Below are positions 8,258 through 17,386 of a stretch of 64,000 nucleotides of DNA, piece after piece. Where the stretch lies: assembly GCA_050872785.1 (NCBI GenBank), contig JBNMHO010000005.1, positions 4,545-68,544 on the forward strand. The letters are read 5' to 3'. Under the pieces are notes generated by a model. It had not been told where the DNA came from. It ran no database searches and saw nothing but the letters and a program-made list of their open reading frames with translations. The DNA comes from UBA7862 sp050872785. Lineage in GTDB: Bacteria; Bacillota; Clostridia; Christensenellales; UBA1242. The translations under genes were made by a program, and so were the position numbers. Every line of letters starts with the position of its first letter. The first letter of the stretch is position 1.

Positions 8258-9100
8258 TTGAAACATATCAACGACCACTCATTTATCCGTTTTATTTTTG
8301 CAACTGCAATTTTGCTTGTTGTTTTGCTTTCTCCTTTTTTAAATTTTTTCCCACCCACCACCTATGCTTCCACGCTTACCACCTACACCTATGCCCGAGC
8401 AGAAACAAGCGGCGTATATTTATATAAGTCCGCCTCTTCACTTGACTCCTCAAACATTCTTTTTGAAATCCCCGAAACATATTTTGTAGGACTGCTTTCA
8501 AACTACGACAACAAGTTCTACAAAGTTATGTATCGTGACCTAACTGGCTTTGTCCTCAAGTCGTCTGTCACCCCCGTAAAAGAAACTCCCGAAACGCCCT
8601 ATCTTGAAAACGTAACTTTCCGAGTGTTTTCGCCAGGTGGCACAGAACTTGTAGCCAACCCCACATCAAAAAGCCCAACAGTCATAACGACCGTTGAGCA
8701 GAACACAACATTAAATTATTATGGAAAATCCGTTGGACAGGAAAACATTTCTGGCAGAGGTTCAACGTGGTATTTTGGCACAACTACCACAGGCGAGCGG
8801 GGATACATTTACAAAGGTCTAACCGACCAACTATCCCACATTCCCATAAACTCCGAACGCACCACCGCAATTTCTTCTCCGTTTGGTGATTCAAACGACT
8901 ATCTCTACAACTTAGTGGACATTTCACTAGGCTCAAAAATTTTGATAATTCTTCTTACAACCCTTCCCGTGGGGCTTCTTATTTATCTTCTTCTGAAACC
9001 CTACAAAATTGAAAAAACTCTTACATCACACACCTCCAAAAATAAACTTCATCCAAAAACCATTCGTCAAATTCAAGACCAAACAGATAACACAATCTAA
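8258..9100 (+). CDS. Secreted or membrane-tethered SH3-like protein
   Basis: This 280-residue protein starts with TTG, seven bases after AAAGGAG. An N-terminal hydrophobic signal (residues 9-37) is followed by two beta-rich regions resembling bacterial SH3 domains (TSGVYLYKSASSLDSSNI and the later GYIYKGL), which usually bind cell-wall peptides. A second hydrophobic segment near residues 225-247 and a basic C-terminal tail suggest it is held in the membrane with its body outside. It is divergent from the terminase operon. It may be a host gene at the prophage border or a lysogenic-conversion gene; the sequence does not decide. Confidence 0.55.
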   Translation: MKHINDHSFIRFIFATAILLVVLLSPFLNFFPPTTYASTLTTYTYARAETSGVYLYKSASSLDSSNILFEIPETYFVGLLSNYDNKFYKVMYRDLTGFVLKSSVTPVKETPETPYLENVTFRVFSPGGTELVANPTSKSPTVITTVEQNTTLNYYGKSVGQENISGRGSTWYFGTTTTGERGYIYKGLTDQLSHIPINSERTTAISSPFGDSNDYLYNLVDISLGSKILIILLTTLPVGLLIYLLLKPYKIEKTLTSHTSKNKLHPKTIRQIQDQTDNTI

Positions 9101-9185
9101 TTACAATTTTCTTTTAAACATCCCATTTTTGCTATTTTGTTGTTATTTTTGTCTAAAATTTGCTATTTTTCATTCATTTTCTACA

Positions 9186-9719
9186 TTAAATTATTTTTCT
9201 TAAACGTTTTAGCAACAAATTGCACACAACTTCTGGGCAATCTTCAATGCTACCGCCCATTTTTTCATACGAACACAACTTTTCCATTGTTTCTTGCCAA
9301 AATATGCCCTTAAACACTTCGTTATACACTCTTTTTGCATTTTGAAAGTTCATTCTAAAATATCCTTCAAATCCAGTAAGAGCTTTTTGCTTTTTTCTGA
9401 AATATTCCCTTCTCGATAGACCCAATCTTTTTGCACAGTCATTGTTTGAAATTCCGTCAATAAAGTGATTGATAATAAGCCTTGCGGAATACTCATCAAG
9501 TTGCACCAAAGTTTTGTCAGTAAGCACTTTTAGATTTATCATATTAACTTTTTGTTGCGACAGAGCGATAATCGCATTTGTTTGCCGATATGTTCCGTCC
9601 TCTTGCATTTGCACGGGCGAAATTGCCCTCGCTTCGATAATATTGTCTATGCTGTCGCACAATGCAGGCAACAGTTTATATATAGACAAAAACGATTTAC
9701 ACCAAAATTCAAATTTCAT
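9186..9719 (-). CDS. Putative helix-turn-helix transcription regulator (sigma region 4/ArpU-like)
   Basis: The start is the ATG at 9719, preceded by GGAGAGGAAA, giving 177 residues. The core (DEYSARLIINHFIDGISNND, then CAKRLGLSRREYFRKKQKAL) has the layout of a sigma-70 region 4 or ArpU-type DNA-binding domain: a helix, a turn with CAKRLGLS, and a basic recognition helix. ArpU-like proteins control late genes of Gram-positive prophages, and this gene lies just ahead of the late module on the same strand. A LexA-like site lies 230 bases upstream. A host regulator is the alternative; the fold is inferred by pattern. Confidence 0.5.
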   Translation of the reverse strand: MKFEFWCKSFLSIYKLLPALCDSIDNIIEARAISPVQMQEDGTYRQTNAIIALSQQKVNMINLKVLTDKTLVQLDEYSARLIINHFIDGISNNDCAKRLGLSRREYFRKKQKALTGFEGYFRMNFQNAKRVYNEVFKGIFWQETMEKLCSYEKMGGSIEDCPEVVCNLLLKRLRKII

Positions 9720-9945
9720 TTTTTTTCCTCTCCAAAGAACTATTTTCGCCACCCTACATTTCAATTTTATAAGCCACTTTTTCAAAAGTCAAGAAAGAGT
9801 GTCATATTTTTTAATATTTTTTAATATTTTTTTACAAAATTTTTATTTTGACCCGAAAAAGCACCATTTTTGGGCAAAATTTAATCTTGATACCCCATAA
9901 TACACCCCAAAATATGTCAAAATCGGTTCACAAATCGAGTTTTAT

Positions 9946-9959
9946 CAAACATTTGTTCG
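9946..9959 (-). promoter_or_regulatory. LexA (SOS) operator-like site
   Basis: The minus strand reads CGAACAAATGTTTG, which matches the Gram-positive LexA consensus CGAACRNRYGTTYC at all but the last position (GTTTG instead of GTTYC). It lies in a gene-free AT-rich stretch upstream of the putative regulator at 9186-9719, next to the prophage late genes. Control of prophage induction by DNA damage would fit. A promoter overlapping the site is not obvious, so the role is inferred. Confidence 0.4.
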
Positions 9960-10077
9960 ACAAAATAAAAAATTTATTTTTCAACTTTTTCACTCAAAAT
10001 CTCAAAAATTAAGATTTTCGCCTTATTATATATTATATATTTTATATCTAATAAGTAACATATATAATTGTCGCAAT

Positions 10078-10124
10078 AAAAAAAGCATAAAATGTCATTC
10101 CTAACACTTTATGCTCGTTTTTTA
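10078..10124. terminator. Bidirectional rho-independent terminator after the SSB-like gene
   Basis: A stem of about 11 bases with one mismatch (AGCATAAAATG with CACTTTATGCT) is flanked by an A run on one side and GTTTTTTAT on the other, so it can end transcription in both directions. It follows the gene at 10278-10943 on the minus strand. Confidence 0.75.
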
Positions 10125-10134
10125 TATCATTTAG

Positions 10135-10237
10135 TCATATTTTAATAAATTTTACCCATCATCATATATTTTTGTCATATTTTAATGAAATTTGACTTTT
10201 TTATACATTTTCTATTCATATTTCAATGAATTTTGAC
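10135..10237. repeat. Three 22-bp direct repeats spaced 40-41 bp
   Basis: Copies start at 10135, 10175 and 10216 and read TCATATTTTAATAAATTTTA, TCATATTTTAATGAAATTTG and TCATATTTCAATGAATTTTG, each ending in AC. The 40-41 bp period is about four helical turns, so proteins bound to the copies would sit on one face of the DNA. The surrounding stretch from 9720 to 10277 has no gene and is extremely AT-rich, including a long imperfect AT palindrome at about 10021-10057. Confidence 0.6.
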
Positions 10238-10277
10238 TAAATTTACATATTTTTTTTAATTTTAGGTGTAAAAAGTC

Positions 10278-10943
10278 TTATGCTGGTTGAATTTCCTCAG
10301 TTTTTTCTTCATTTTTCTCCGCTTCTTCGTCAACTAGGTGAATTTTGCCCATAGAAACTTCGTAGGCGACACGTGTTTCACTTTCCGTTTCAGAGATTTT
10401 CTTTTGATATTCCCTGCTTTGAACTCTGCCAATGACTTCAAGTTTTTGACCAACTTTTATGTTTCTTACATATCTTGCATTTCTGCCCCAAGCAATGCAT
10501 GGAATGTAGTCAGATTTGTTGTAAGACCTATTTACAGCCAAAAGCACATCACAAATTTCTCTGCCAAAAGGTGTCACCCTAAACACAGGCTCTTTGCACA
10601 CATAGCCCGCAACTTCCACAACATTTGGATTCATGCTGTCGTCCATTTCGATAATGTCACGCACAAAAACAGTAAGAAAGAGTTTGCTCTTGCCGTTTAC
10701 AATTTTGTTGTAACTTCTATACTGTCCCTTAATTGCCACTTCCTTTTCAAGTTTAAAGTCGTCACCTGTCAAAAGTTTTTCTGACACAGTCACTGGAATG
10801 TAGTCAAAGTTATCCGAAAGTCTTGGGACTTTGAGGTTAAGTTCATAAAACGCCTCGCCAAACACTTCATGAGTGTATTTTGGCTCTGTTGTTACAACTC
10901 CTTTCAAGAATACTTTGTTGTTTTCCATCATTTCGTAATTCAT
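10278..10943 (-). CDS. Single-stranded DNA-binding protein with two OB folds
   Basis: This 221-residue protein carries two OB-fold segments. The first spans about residues 6-105 (MENNKVFLKGVVTTEPKY). The second, about residues 108-205, has NVVEVAGYVCKEPVFRVTPF and YNKSDYIPCIAWGRNARY, typical of the SSB/PriB superfamily. A glutamate-rich tail follows, without the DDDIPF tip of main SSB. This two-domain type occurs widely in Clostridia beside a classical ssb, so it is probably an accessory SSB. The start has AGGGAGATAT upstream. Confidence 0.8.
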   Translation of the reverse strand: MNYEMMENNKVFLKGVVTTEPKYTHEVFGEAFYELNLKVPRLSDNFDYIPVTVSEKLLTGDDFKLEKEVAIKGQYRSYNKIVNGKSKLFLTVFVRDIIEMDDSMNPNVVEVAGYVCKEPVFRVTPFGREICDVLLAVNRSYNKSDYIPCIAWGRNARYVRNIKVGQKLEVIGRVQSREYQKKISETESETRVAYEVSMGKIHLVDEEAEKNEEKTEEIQPA

Positions 10944-10970
10944 TTTTATATCTCCCTTTGTTTTTTTGCA

Positions 10971-11750
10971 TCAGCATGCAATTTGTCGCCCTGTGTGGTC
11001 AATTCTTGTGTTTCCGTCAAGCAAAAGTTCGCTAATTGTCACAAACTTATATCCCCTAGATTTCAGTGTGGTGATAATGGTTGGCAAGGCTTCGACAATA
11101 TGGTCGGCATTGTTGTGGCACAAAATTATCGAGCCACTTTGCACTTTTTTAAGCACATTTGCAGCAATTTTCTCTGCAGAAATTCCTTTCCAGTCCAAGC
11201 TGTCCACATCCCACTGAATTGTTTTTAGATTTTGTTTTTCAGCAGCGGATAAAACTTGATTGTTATAAGACCCAAAAGGAGCCCTAAAAAGTGTAACTTC
11301 CTTGCCAGTGACGTTTGTTATCTTCTTTTTTGATGTCGAAAGTTCCAGTTCCATTTGCTCTGTGCTTAATTTCACAAAGTCTGGGTGAGTGTTGCTGTGA
11401 GTTCCAATTTCAAGCCCTTGTTCGTCAATCTTTTTCACAAGTTCCTCATTTTTGTCCACCCACATTCCAACCAGAAAGAAATTTGCTTTAATTTGCTGCT
11501 CGTCAAGAATTTTTAAAATACTTTCCGTTTTGTCACTTCCCCACGCCGCATCGAAACTTATGGCAATTTCCTTTTGGTCGTTCTGCACGCAGTAAATTGG
11601 CAACTTCCTTGCCTTCTGCACGAATACACTGGCAAGGCTCTCCCCACCAAAATTAAAACTTAAAAGCATTGCGCAACACAACAAAAAAAGTGCAACTTTC
11701 ATTGTCCTGCTTTTCAAAACAACAAACCATACTCTTGTATGCTTCTTCAT
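10971..11750 (-). CDS. pdaB: Polysaccharide deacetylase of the sporulation PdaB family
   Basis: This 259-residue protein has an N-terminal membrane anchor (residues 17-33) and a NodB deacetylase domain. Motif 1 is SFDAAWG, the PdaB variant of TFDDG; the metal histidines are in HSNTH; motif 3 is RAPFGSY; and the late LCHNN and D motifs are present. PdaB removes acetyl groups from peptidoglycan and is needed to keep spores stable in Bacillus, which suggests that this organism can sporulate. A second, more divergent family member lies at 32544-33281. Confidence 0.8.
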   Translation of the reverse strand: MKKHTRVWFVVLKSRTMKVALFLLCCAMLLSFNFGGESLASVFVQKARKLPIYCVQNDQKEIAISFDAAWGSDKTESILKILDEQQIKANFFLVGMWVDKNEELVKKIDEQGLEIGTHSNTHPDFVKLSTEQMELELSTSKKKITNVTGKEVTLFRAPFGSYNNQVLSAAEKQNLKTIQWDVDSLDWKGISAEKIAANVLKKVQSGSIILCHNNADHIVEALPTIITTLKSRGYKFVTISELLLDGNTRIDHTGRQIAC

Positions 11751-11875
11751 AATAACTCATTTCTCCTTTTCACATTAAGCCTTTTTTGTCCTTATGTGTC
11801 TAGTTTTGTAGAAACATTGTCCTTATTTATAGTTATTATGTCTGTTGCTCAATTATTCATTTCAAAATGTTCTTT

Positions 11876-11909
11876 CCTAAAAAGAAAAGAGTGCATTTAA
11901 TACACTCCT
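11876..11909 (-). terminator. Rho-independent terminator after the topoisomerase pair
   Basis: On the minus strand GAGTGTAT pairs with ATGCACTC (one G-U pair) around a TAA loop, followed by TTTTCTTTTT. It lies about 70 bases after the end of the topoisomerase A gene. Confidence 0.7.
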
Positions 11910-11980
11910 TTCCATAAATCATATTAAAACATTTCTTCATCTTTTGTTTTTTAATTTAAGTCAAATTTGTGTATTTCTTC

Positions 11981-14900
11981 CTACACCACAGGCAGATAAA
12001 CTCTCTTAGGTGTTAGGTTTTTCAGTTGTTTTTCAATAGGTTTTCCTTTGCCCGTTCTGCTGTCAATCGCAACAAGGTCTGTTGGTTTAAATAATAGGTC
12101 ATCGTCCGTCACAATCGCCATTGTGGTTGGCTTGTCTATAACTGCTGCAAACGCCACCTTGCCGCCAGTTGCAGTTATCTTCTGCCCTTTTCTGTATCTT
12201 ACGCTTTGTTCAATGGACTTAACTACCGTTCTCTTGGCAACGCCCTTATCGCCAACAATCAAAATTTCCCCAGCATTTTTTATGGAAACAGCAACACACG
12301 CACAAGTGTCCTTCCCTCCAAGTGCTACACCTTTAACACCGCCAGCCACACGCCCTTGCAATGGAATGTCGTCAGTCTTTGCATTAAGCACCATGCCCTC
12401 TTTTGTTACAAAAACAATCGTCCAATCTTCCTTTGGCTCTGGCACAACGTCCAAGACTTCATCGCCGTCCTTAAGTTTCATGGCTTGATAGGTCTTTTTG
12501 AGAAGTGTATATTCTTCTCTTGCGGTCTTCTTTATCATGCCGAATTTTGTTAGGAATATAAGATTATCTTCGCCTTTCATTTCCTTTTCGTCATACATGG
12601 CGATTATGTGTTCGTCTTTTGCTAGGTCTTTGAAAATGGAATAATCGGCAACGCCTTTATCTCTATATCTGCTCTCGCCAAAGGCTGCAACTGGAATTTT
12701 AAGACAATTTCCGAAGTTGCTGAACGCAATTATGTTGGTGTCAGAGGTGACGTTTAGTTTTAGTGTGTGAACTTGTGAAAGTGTCGAATTTTCGCCAAGT
12801 TCCTTGCTGCTTAGGTTAAATTGCTTAACTGGAACAGCCTTAAACATTTCGTCAGCCGTTTTCAAAACGACAAGTTCCTTAACTTCATTTTCTTGCTCTG
12901 CAATTTCTTCTGCAGTTGCTGGTTTTTCGTCATCTTTTAGGAATTTCGTCAATCTTTCGCTCTTATATTGCTTTTTAATTTGCAACAATTCGCTCTTGAC
13001 CACTTCATATTGTTTTCTTGGACTTTCGACAATAGATTTAAGTTCTTTAATAAGAATTTTAAGCCCTTTAAGTTCTTCTTGCAATTTGTTAACTTCAAGA
13101 CTTGTAAGCCTTGCAAGTCGCATATCAAGAATTGCTTGTGCTTGTCTGTCGTCAAGAATAAACTTCTCTTTCAGTCTTCTCTTGGCTTCTGTGGTGTTTG
13201 GTGAAGTTTTAATAATTTTCACCACAGCGTCAATATTTTTGATTGCAATAATAAGACCTTCCAAAATATGCGCCCGTTCTTCCGCTTGCTCAAGGTCATA
13301 TTTGCTTCGTCTTAAGACAACTTCCCGTTGATATTCGCTGTAGTATGAAATGATATCAAGAAGTCCCATTTGCTTTGGCTTGCCGCCCGCAATGGCGACC
13401 ATATTCACGCCAAATGTTCCTTGAAGTTCAGTGTTTTTGAGCAGTGACTCATAAATTTTATTTACGCTGGCGTCTTTTTTAAGTCGAATGACAGCACGTT
13501 GTCCGTGTCTATCTGATTCGTCCCTAATCTCTGCAATATTTTCAAAGCCGAACTTGCCTTCGTCCTTAAAACCTGCAATTTTTTGTAGCAAGCTTGCCTT
13601 ATTAACTTGATAAGGAAGTTCTGTAATAACAATACTCTTTCTATCCGTTCCCGCACCTTCAATGTGCATTTTTGCTCGAAGATAAATTTTCCCACGCCCT
13701 GTTTCATAGGCTTTATAAAGTTCCGAACTTTCAAGAATATATCCGCCCGTTGGGAAGTCTGGGCCCTTTATTATCTTCATCATTTGCTTTAGGGTGATGT
13801 TTGGATTGTCGATGTATGCCACAACGCCATCAATAGTTTCACCCAAGTTGTGTGTTGGAATGTTTGTCGCAAGTCCAACAGCAATGCCTGATGAGCCGTT
13901 GACCAAAATGTTTGGAAATCTGCCTGGAAGCATTTGAGGTTCTTTTTGAGTGTCGTCAAAGTTAAGTCCCCACTTAACAGTGTTTTTGTCAAGGTCACGC
14001 AAAAGTTCAAGTGCTATTGGTGCAAGCCTAACTTCTGTGTATCGAGCCGCTGCTGGAGGGTCACCGTCAACACTTCCAAAGTTTCCGTTGCCTTCAACAA
14101 GAATGTTCCTCATGTTAAAGTTTTGAGCAAGTCTGACCATTGCATCATAAACGGACGCATCGCCATGTGGGTGATACTTACCAAGCGTTTCACCAACAAT
14201 ACGAGCAGATTTTTTGAAAGGTTTGTCTGGGGTGTTGCCCAGTTCGTGCATAGCAAAAAGAATTCTTCTTTGAACGGGCTTCAACCCGTCCTCAACACGT
14301 GGCAATGCTCTGTCCAAAATAACATGTTCAGAATATGGAATCATGCTTTCATGAAGCACTGTGTCAAGGTTTTTGTAAAGTAGCCCGTCACCAATATTTT
14401 CGCCCGAGTTTTCCATATAAACTTTTTCTTCAATGTCAACTCTGTTCAAACTTTTATAATCATCACGGTCGCCAAGGTCAGCAAAAACATTTCGTCCAAC
14501 GTTTCTATCCACTTCCTCAAAGCCTTTGTTTAGGTCTTCAACGTCATGACGAACTTTCAAGTTTTCGTCACTGTCAAAAAACATATCTGTATCAACTTCT
14601 TCCGTCTTTCTTCTTGAAGCTTTTTTTTCTTCAACCTTTTTGTTTTCAGTCTTGAGAGTCTTTGAAGAAGCCACTTTTTTGTTTGAAATCTCGTTATTTG
14701 CCGTCTTTTTTGGTGTTTTTGTGACAGTTTTTGCAACTTTTTCTTCTTTTTTTGCCTTTTCCGCCACCTTTTCAGCCTTTTTTGTCACTTTTTCGTCTTT
14801 TTTGGCAGATTTCATGGTCTTTTCAACCTTTTTGTCGTCTTTTTTCTCATTTGCTTGTTTCTTGACCACTTTTGAAGGCTCACCCCCAATTTTTGTCAAA

Positions 14901-15154
14901 AGAGATTTCAATGTTTTGTCTTTGCCGTCTTTCGCTTTCAAGTTTTCCTCGTCCTTTTGTGTTAGATTTTGATTTTCGTCTTGCCCTAGGGATAACCCGT
15001 CAAGCATTGACATCTGCCCGTCAGCCACTTCAATTTGTTCCCGTTCGTCCTCGTCTTTTGGTTTTTCTTCCTCGTGAACAAACAGTTCCCCTATGTCAAT
15101 CTGCCCATCAATCGCTCTTGGCGGGAGGATTTCATCATCTTCATAATCGTCCAT
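11981..15154 (-). CDS. Type IIA DNA topoisomerase subunit A (GyrA/ParC) with long lysine-rich N-terminus
   Basis: The core from about residue 265 is the DNA breakage-reunion subunit: RALPRVEDGLKPVQRR, KYHPHGDASVYDAMV, and the catalytic tyrosine Y372 in AARYTE. A beta-pinwheel C-terminal domain follows. DGDPPAA, the LRDLDKNTV stretch and the YRDKGVADY blade lean to ParC, and no clear QRRGGKG gyrase box is seen, so topoisomerase IV is somewhat more likely than gyrase. About 250 residues precede the core: an acidic head, a Lys/Glu/Ala repeat segment (about 90-190), and an acidic linker. Such an extension is not normal in either family. Ala333 occupies the position of E. coli GyrA Ser83. The B subunit gene lies 32 bases upstream. 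Confidence 0.88.
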   Translation of the reverse strand: MDDYEDDEILPPRAIDGQIDIGELFVHEEEKPKDEDEREQIEVADGQMSMLDGLSLGQDENQNLTQKDEENLKAKDGKDKTLKSLLTKIGGEPSKVVKKQANEKKDDKKVEKTMKSAKKDEKVTKKAEKVAEKAKKEEKVAKTVTKTPKKTANNEISNKKVASSKTLKTENKKVEEKKASRRKTEEVDTDMFFDSDENLKVRHDVEDLNKGFEEVDRNVGRNVFADLGDRDDYKSLNRVDIEEKVYMENSGENIGDGLLYKNLDTVLHESMIPYSEHVILDRALPRVEDGLKPVQRRILFAMHELGNTPDKPFKKSARIVGETLGKYHPHGDASVYDAMVRLAQNFNMRNILVEGNGNFGSVDGDPPAAARYTEVRLAPIALELLRDLDKNTVKWGLNFDDTQKEPQMLPGRFPNILVNGSSGIAVGLATNIPTHNLGETIDGVVAYIDNPNITLKQMMKIIKGPDFPTGGYILESSELYKAYETGRGKIYLRAKMHIEGAGTDRKSIVITELPYQVNKASLLQKIAGFKDEGKFGFENIAEIRDESDRHGQRAVIRLKKDASVNKIYESLLKNTELQGTFGVNMVAIAGGKPKQMGLLDIISYYSEYQREVVLRRSKYDLEQAEERAHILEGLIIAIKNIDAVVKIIKTSPNTTEAKRRLKEKFILDDRQAQAILDMRLARLTSLEVNKLQEELKGLKILIKELKSIVESPRKQYEVVKSELLQIKKQYKSERLTKFLKDDEKPATAEEIAEQENEVKELVVLKTADEMFKAVPVKQFNLSSKELGENSTLSQVHTLKLNVTSDTNIIAFSNFGNCLKIPVAAFGESRYRDKGVADYSIFKDLAKDEHIIAMYDEKEMKGEDNLIFLTKFGMIKKTAREEYTLLKKTYQAMKLKDGDEVLDVVPEPKEDWTIVFVTKEGMVLNAKTDDIPLQGRVAGGVKGVALGGKDTCACVAVSIKNAGEILIVGDKGVAKRTVVKSIEQSVRYRKGQKITATGGKVAFAAVIDKPTTMAIVTDDDLLFKPTDLVAIDSRTGKGKPIEKQLKNLTPKRVYLPVV

Positions 15155-15186
15155 AATTATCCCCGTTTTTCGACTTTAAATTACAG

Positions 15187-17130
15187 TTATTTTTCTAGCC
15201 TCATAAAGTTGTCAACTTTGTTAAAGTCAACATACTCTGAAAGATATTTCTTTCTTGCTTCAATATCATTGCCCATAAGAGTTGTTATCAAAAGTTCGGC
15301 ATTTGCCACATCGTCAACACCCACTTTAACAAGTGTTCTTGTTTGTGGGTTCATGGTTGTTTCCCAAAGTTGCTCAGCGTTCATTTCGCCAAGTCCCTTG
15401 TAACGTTGAATTGTATATCCCTTGCCAAATCTCTTTATTGCGTCTGGCAGTTCCTTATCAGAATATACATATTCAATTTGACCCTTTTTCTCCACCTTAT
15501 ACAGTGGTGGAAGCCCGATATACACATTGCCGTTTGTTATAAGTTCTTTCATATATCTGAAAAAGAATGTAAGCAAAATGGCTCTGATGTGAGCGCCGTC
15601 TTGGTCAGCATCGGAAAGAATAATAACCTTGTGGAATTTCAAGTTTGAAATGTCAAAATCTTCGCCAATGCTTGTGCCAAGCGAGCCGATAATTGACCTT
15701 ATTTCTTCATTTGCCAAAACTTGGTCAAGTCTTTTCTTTTCTGCATTAAGAGGTTTGCCTCTCAGTGGTAAAATCGCTTGGAAGCCCCTGTCCCTTGCTT
15801 GCTTTGCGCTGCCGCCAGCACTGTCGCCTTCAACTATAAACAATTCGTTCAGTTCTGCTTTTCTGCCTGTGCAATTTGAAAGTTTTCCAACAAGGCTAGA
15901 GTTTTCAATGCTATTTTTCTGACGGGTTAATTCCTTTGCCTTCTTTGCCGCCAGTCTAACTCTTGAAGCACCTTTTGCCTTTTCCATAATTATGCCGGCA
16001 ATTTTTGCGTTTTCTTTTTTGTCGAAGAAGCGAGATAATTCCTTAATCACCATGCCTTCAACAATTCCCTTAACTTCTGGGTTGCCGAGTTTTGTTTTGG
16101 TCTGTCCTTCAAACTCAATGTCACGCATTTTAACAGAAAGCACAGCGGAAATACCTTCCCTATAGTCCTCGCCCAAAAGGTTGTCTTCCTTGTCTTTCAA
16201 AAGTCCCAACTTTCTTGCCACATCATTCATAACCTTTGTTAAACCCGATTTGAAGCCAAGTTCATGAGTTCCGCCCTCGGTGGTTGGAATGTTGTTGACA
16301 TAAGAAAAGAAACTTTCTGTGTAACTATCTGTATATTCAATGGAAGCCGACATTTTTAGTCTATCGTTTTCGCTTTCAATATAAAGTGCTGGTCTAAAGA
16401 GTGGGGTTTTTGCTTCGTTCAGATATTCGATAAAGTCCACCAAGCCGCCGTCATATTTATAGTTTTGAGTTATGTCGTCTTTCTCGTCAATAAAAGTTAT
16501 TTCAAGCCCCTTATTTAAAAAAGCAAGTTCCTTAAGTCTGCGTCTTATAACACTTCCGTCAAGAACATTGTCAAGGAAAATTCTCTTGTCAGGCATGAAT
16601 GTAATTTTACTTCCCGTTTTGTCTGTTTTGCCAATTTCAGTCAGCGGCTTTGTAACCACACCGCCATGCACCTTGCCCTTTTTATCTTCCAAACTTTCAA
16701 AGCGAATTTCATACTTTTTGCCATTTCTGCAAATTTCCGCATCAAGATAGGTGGAAAGAGCGTTTGTAACAGACGCACCAACGCCGTGAAGCCCGCCAGA
16801 ATAGTTATAGTTGCTGGAGTCGAATTTGCCGCCAGCGTGAAGTTTTGTAAAGACGAGTTCCGCTCCAGAAATTTTGTAAGTTGGGTGAATATCAACAGGA
16901 ATTCCACGCCCGTCATCTTCAACAGTTGCCGAGCCGTCCTTGTGAAGCGTCACTTCAATTTTAGAACCGAACCCATTTGTAATTTCGTCAATAGCGTTGT
17001 CAACAATTTCCCACAAAATGTGATGCACGCCCTTGCTTCCCGTTGAACCAATATACATACCAGGTCTTAAACGAACAGCATCTAGTCCTTCAAGAACCAC
17101 CAAGTCTTTTGAATCATAACTCTTTGCCAC
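15187..17130 (-). CDS. Type IIA DNA topoisomerase ATPase subunit B (GyrB/ParE)
   Basis: This is the ATP-binding partner of the subunit encoded next to it. It has the GHKL ATPase motifs EIVDNAIDE, EDDGRGIPV and GGLHGVGASVTNALS, the transducer domain, and the TOPRIM domain with IVEGDSAGGSA, PLRGKPLNAEK and LSDADQDGAHI. The tail has YKGLGEMNAEQLWETTMNP. The start is the GTG at 17130, after GGAGGACATT; this gives 647 residues, normal for the family, and removes an unrelated-looking extension. GyrB and ParE cannot be told apart with certainty here. Confidence 0.9.
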   Translation of the reverse strand: MAKSYDSKDLVVLEGLDAVRLRPGMYIGSTGSKGVHHILWEIVDNAIDEITNGFGSKIEVTLHKDGSATVEDDGRGIPVDIHPTYKISGAELVFTKLHAGGKFDSSNYNYSGGLHGVGASVTNALSTYLDAEICRNGKKYEIRFESLEDKKGKVHGGVVTKPLTEIGKTDKTGSKITFMPDKRIFLDNVLDGSVIRRRLKELAFLNKGLEITFIDEKDDITQNYKYDGGLVDFIEYLNEAKTPLFRPALYIESENDRLKMSASIEYTDSYTESFFSYVNNIPTTEGGTHELGFKSGLTKVMNDVARKLGLLKDKEDNLLGEDYREGISAVLSVKMRDIEFEGQTKTKLGNPEVKGIVEGMVIKELSRFFDKKENAKIAGIIMEKAKGASRVRLAAKKAKELTRQKNSIENSSLVGKLSNCTGRKAELNELFIVEGDSAGGSAKQARDRGFQAILPLRGKPLNAEKKRLDQVLANEEIRSIIGSLGTSIGEDFDISNLKFHKVIILSDADQDGAHIRAILLTFFFRYMKELITNGNVYIGLPPLYKVEKKGQIEYVYSDKELPDAIKRFGKGYTIQRYKGLGEMNAEQLWETTMNPQTRTLVKVGVDDVANAELLITTLMGNDIEARKKYLSEYVDFNKVDNFMRLEK

Positions 17131-17183
17131 AATGTCCTCCAAAGTCCGCTTGCCACAAGCAAACAACCAAATTTTACAATAAA

Positions 17184-17212
17184 ATTTTAGCACACAAATT
17201 CATTTTGTCCAA
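17184..17212 (-). promoter_or_regulatory. Sigma-A promoter of the topoisomerase operon
   Basis: On the minus strand, TTGGAC and TAAAAT are separated by 17 bases, about 55 bases upstream of the GTG start of subunit B. Confidence 0.6.
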
Positions 17213-17386
17213 CCAATAATTGAAGTTTCTCAAATTTTTATGCAAAATTTTTGTTATAACCATGCCAAAAACTTGCCTACACACAATTTTTCAAATATTT
17301 ATACATATTTTCGCATATTTATTCACCAATTTTAAGTAAAATATTTTTTATTAAATTTTTTTGAGAAATTATCATAAACTACATTT

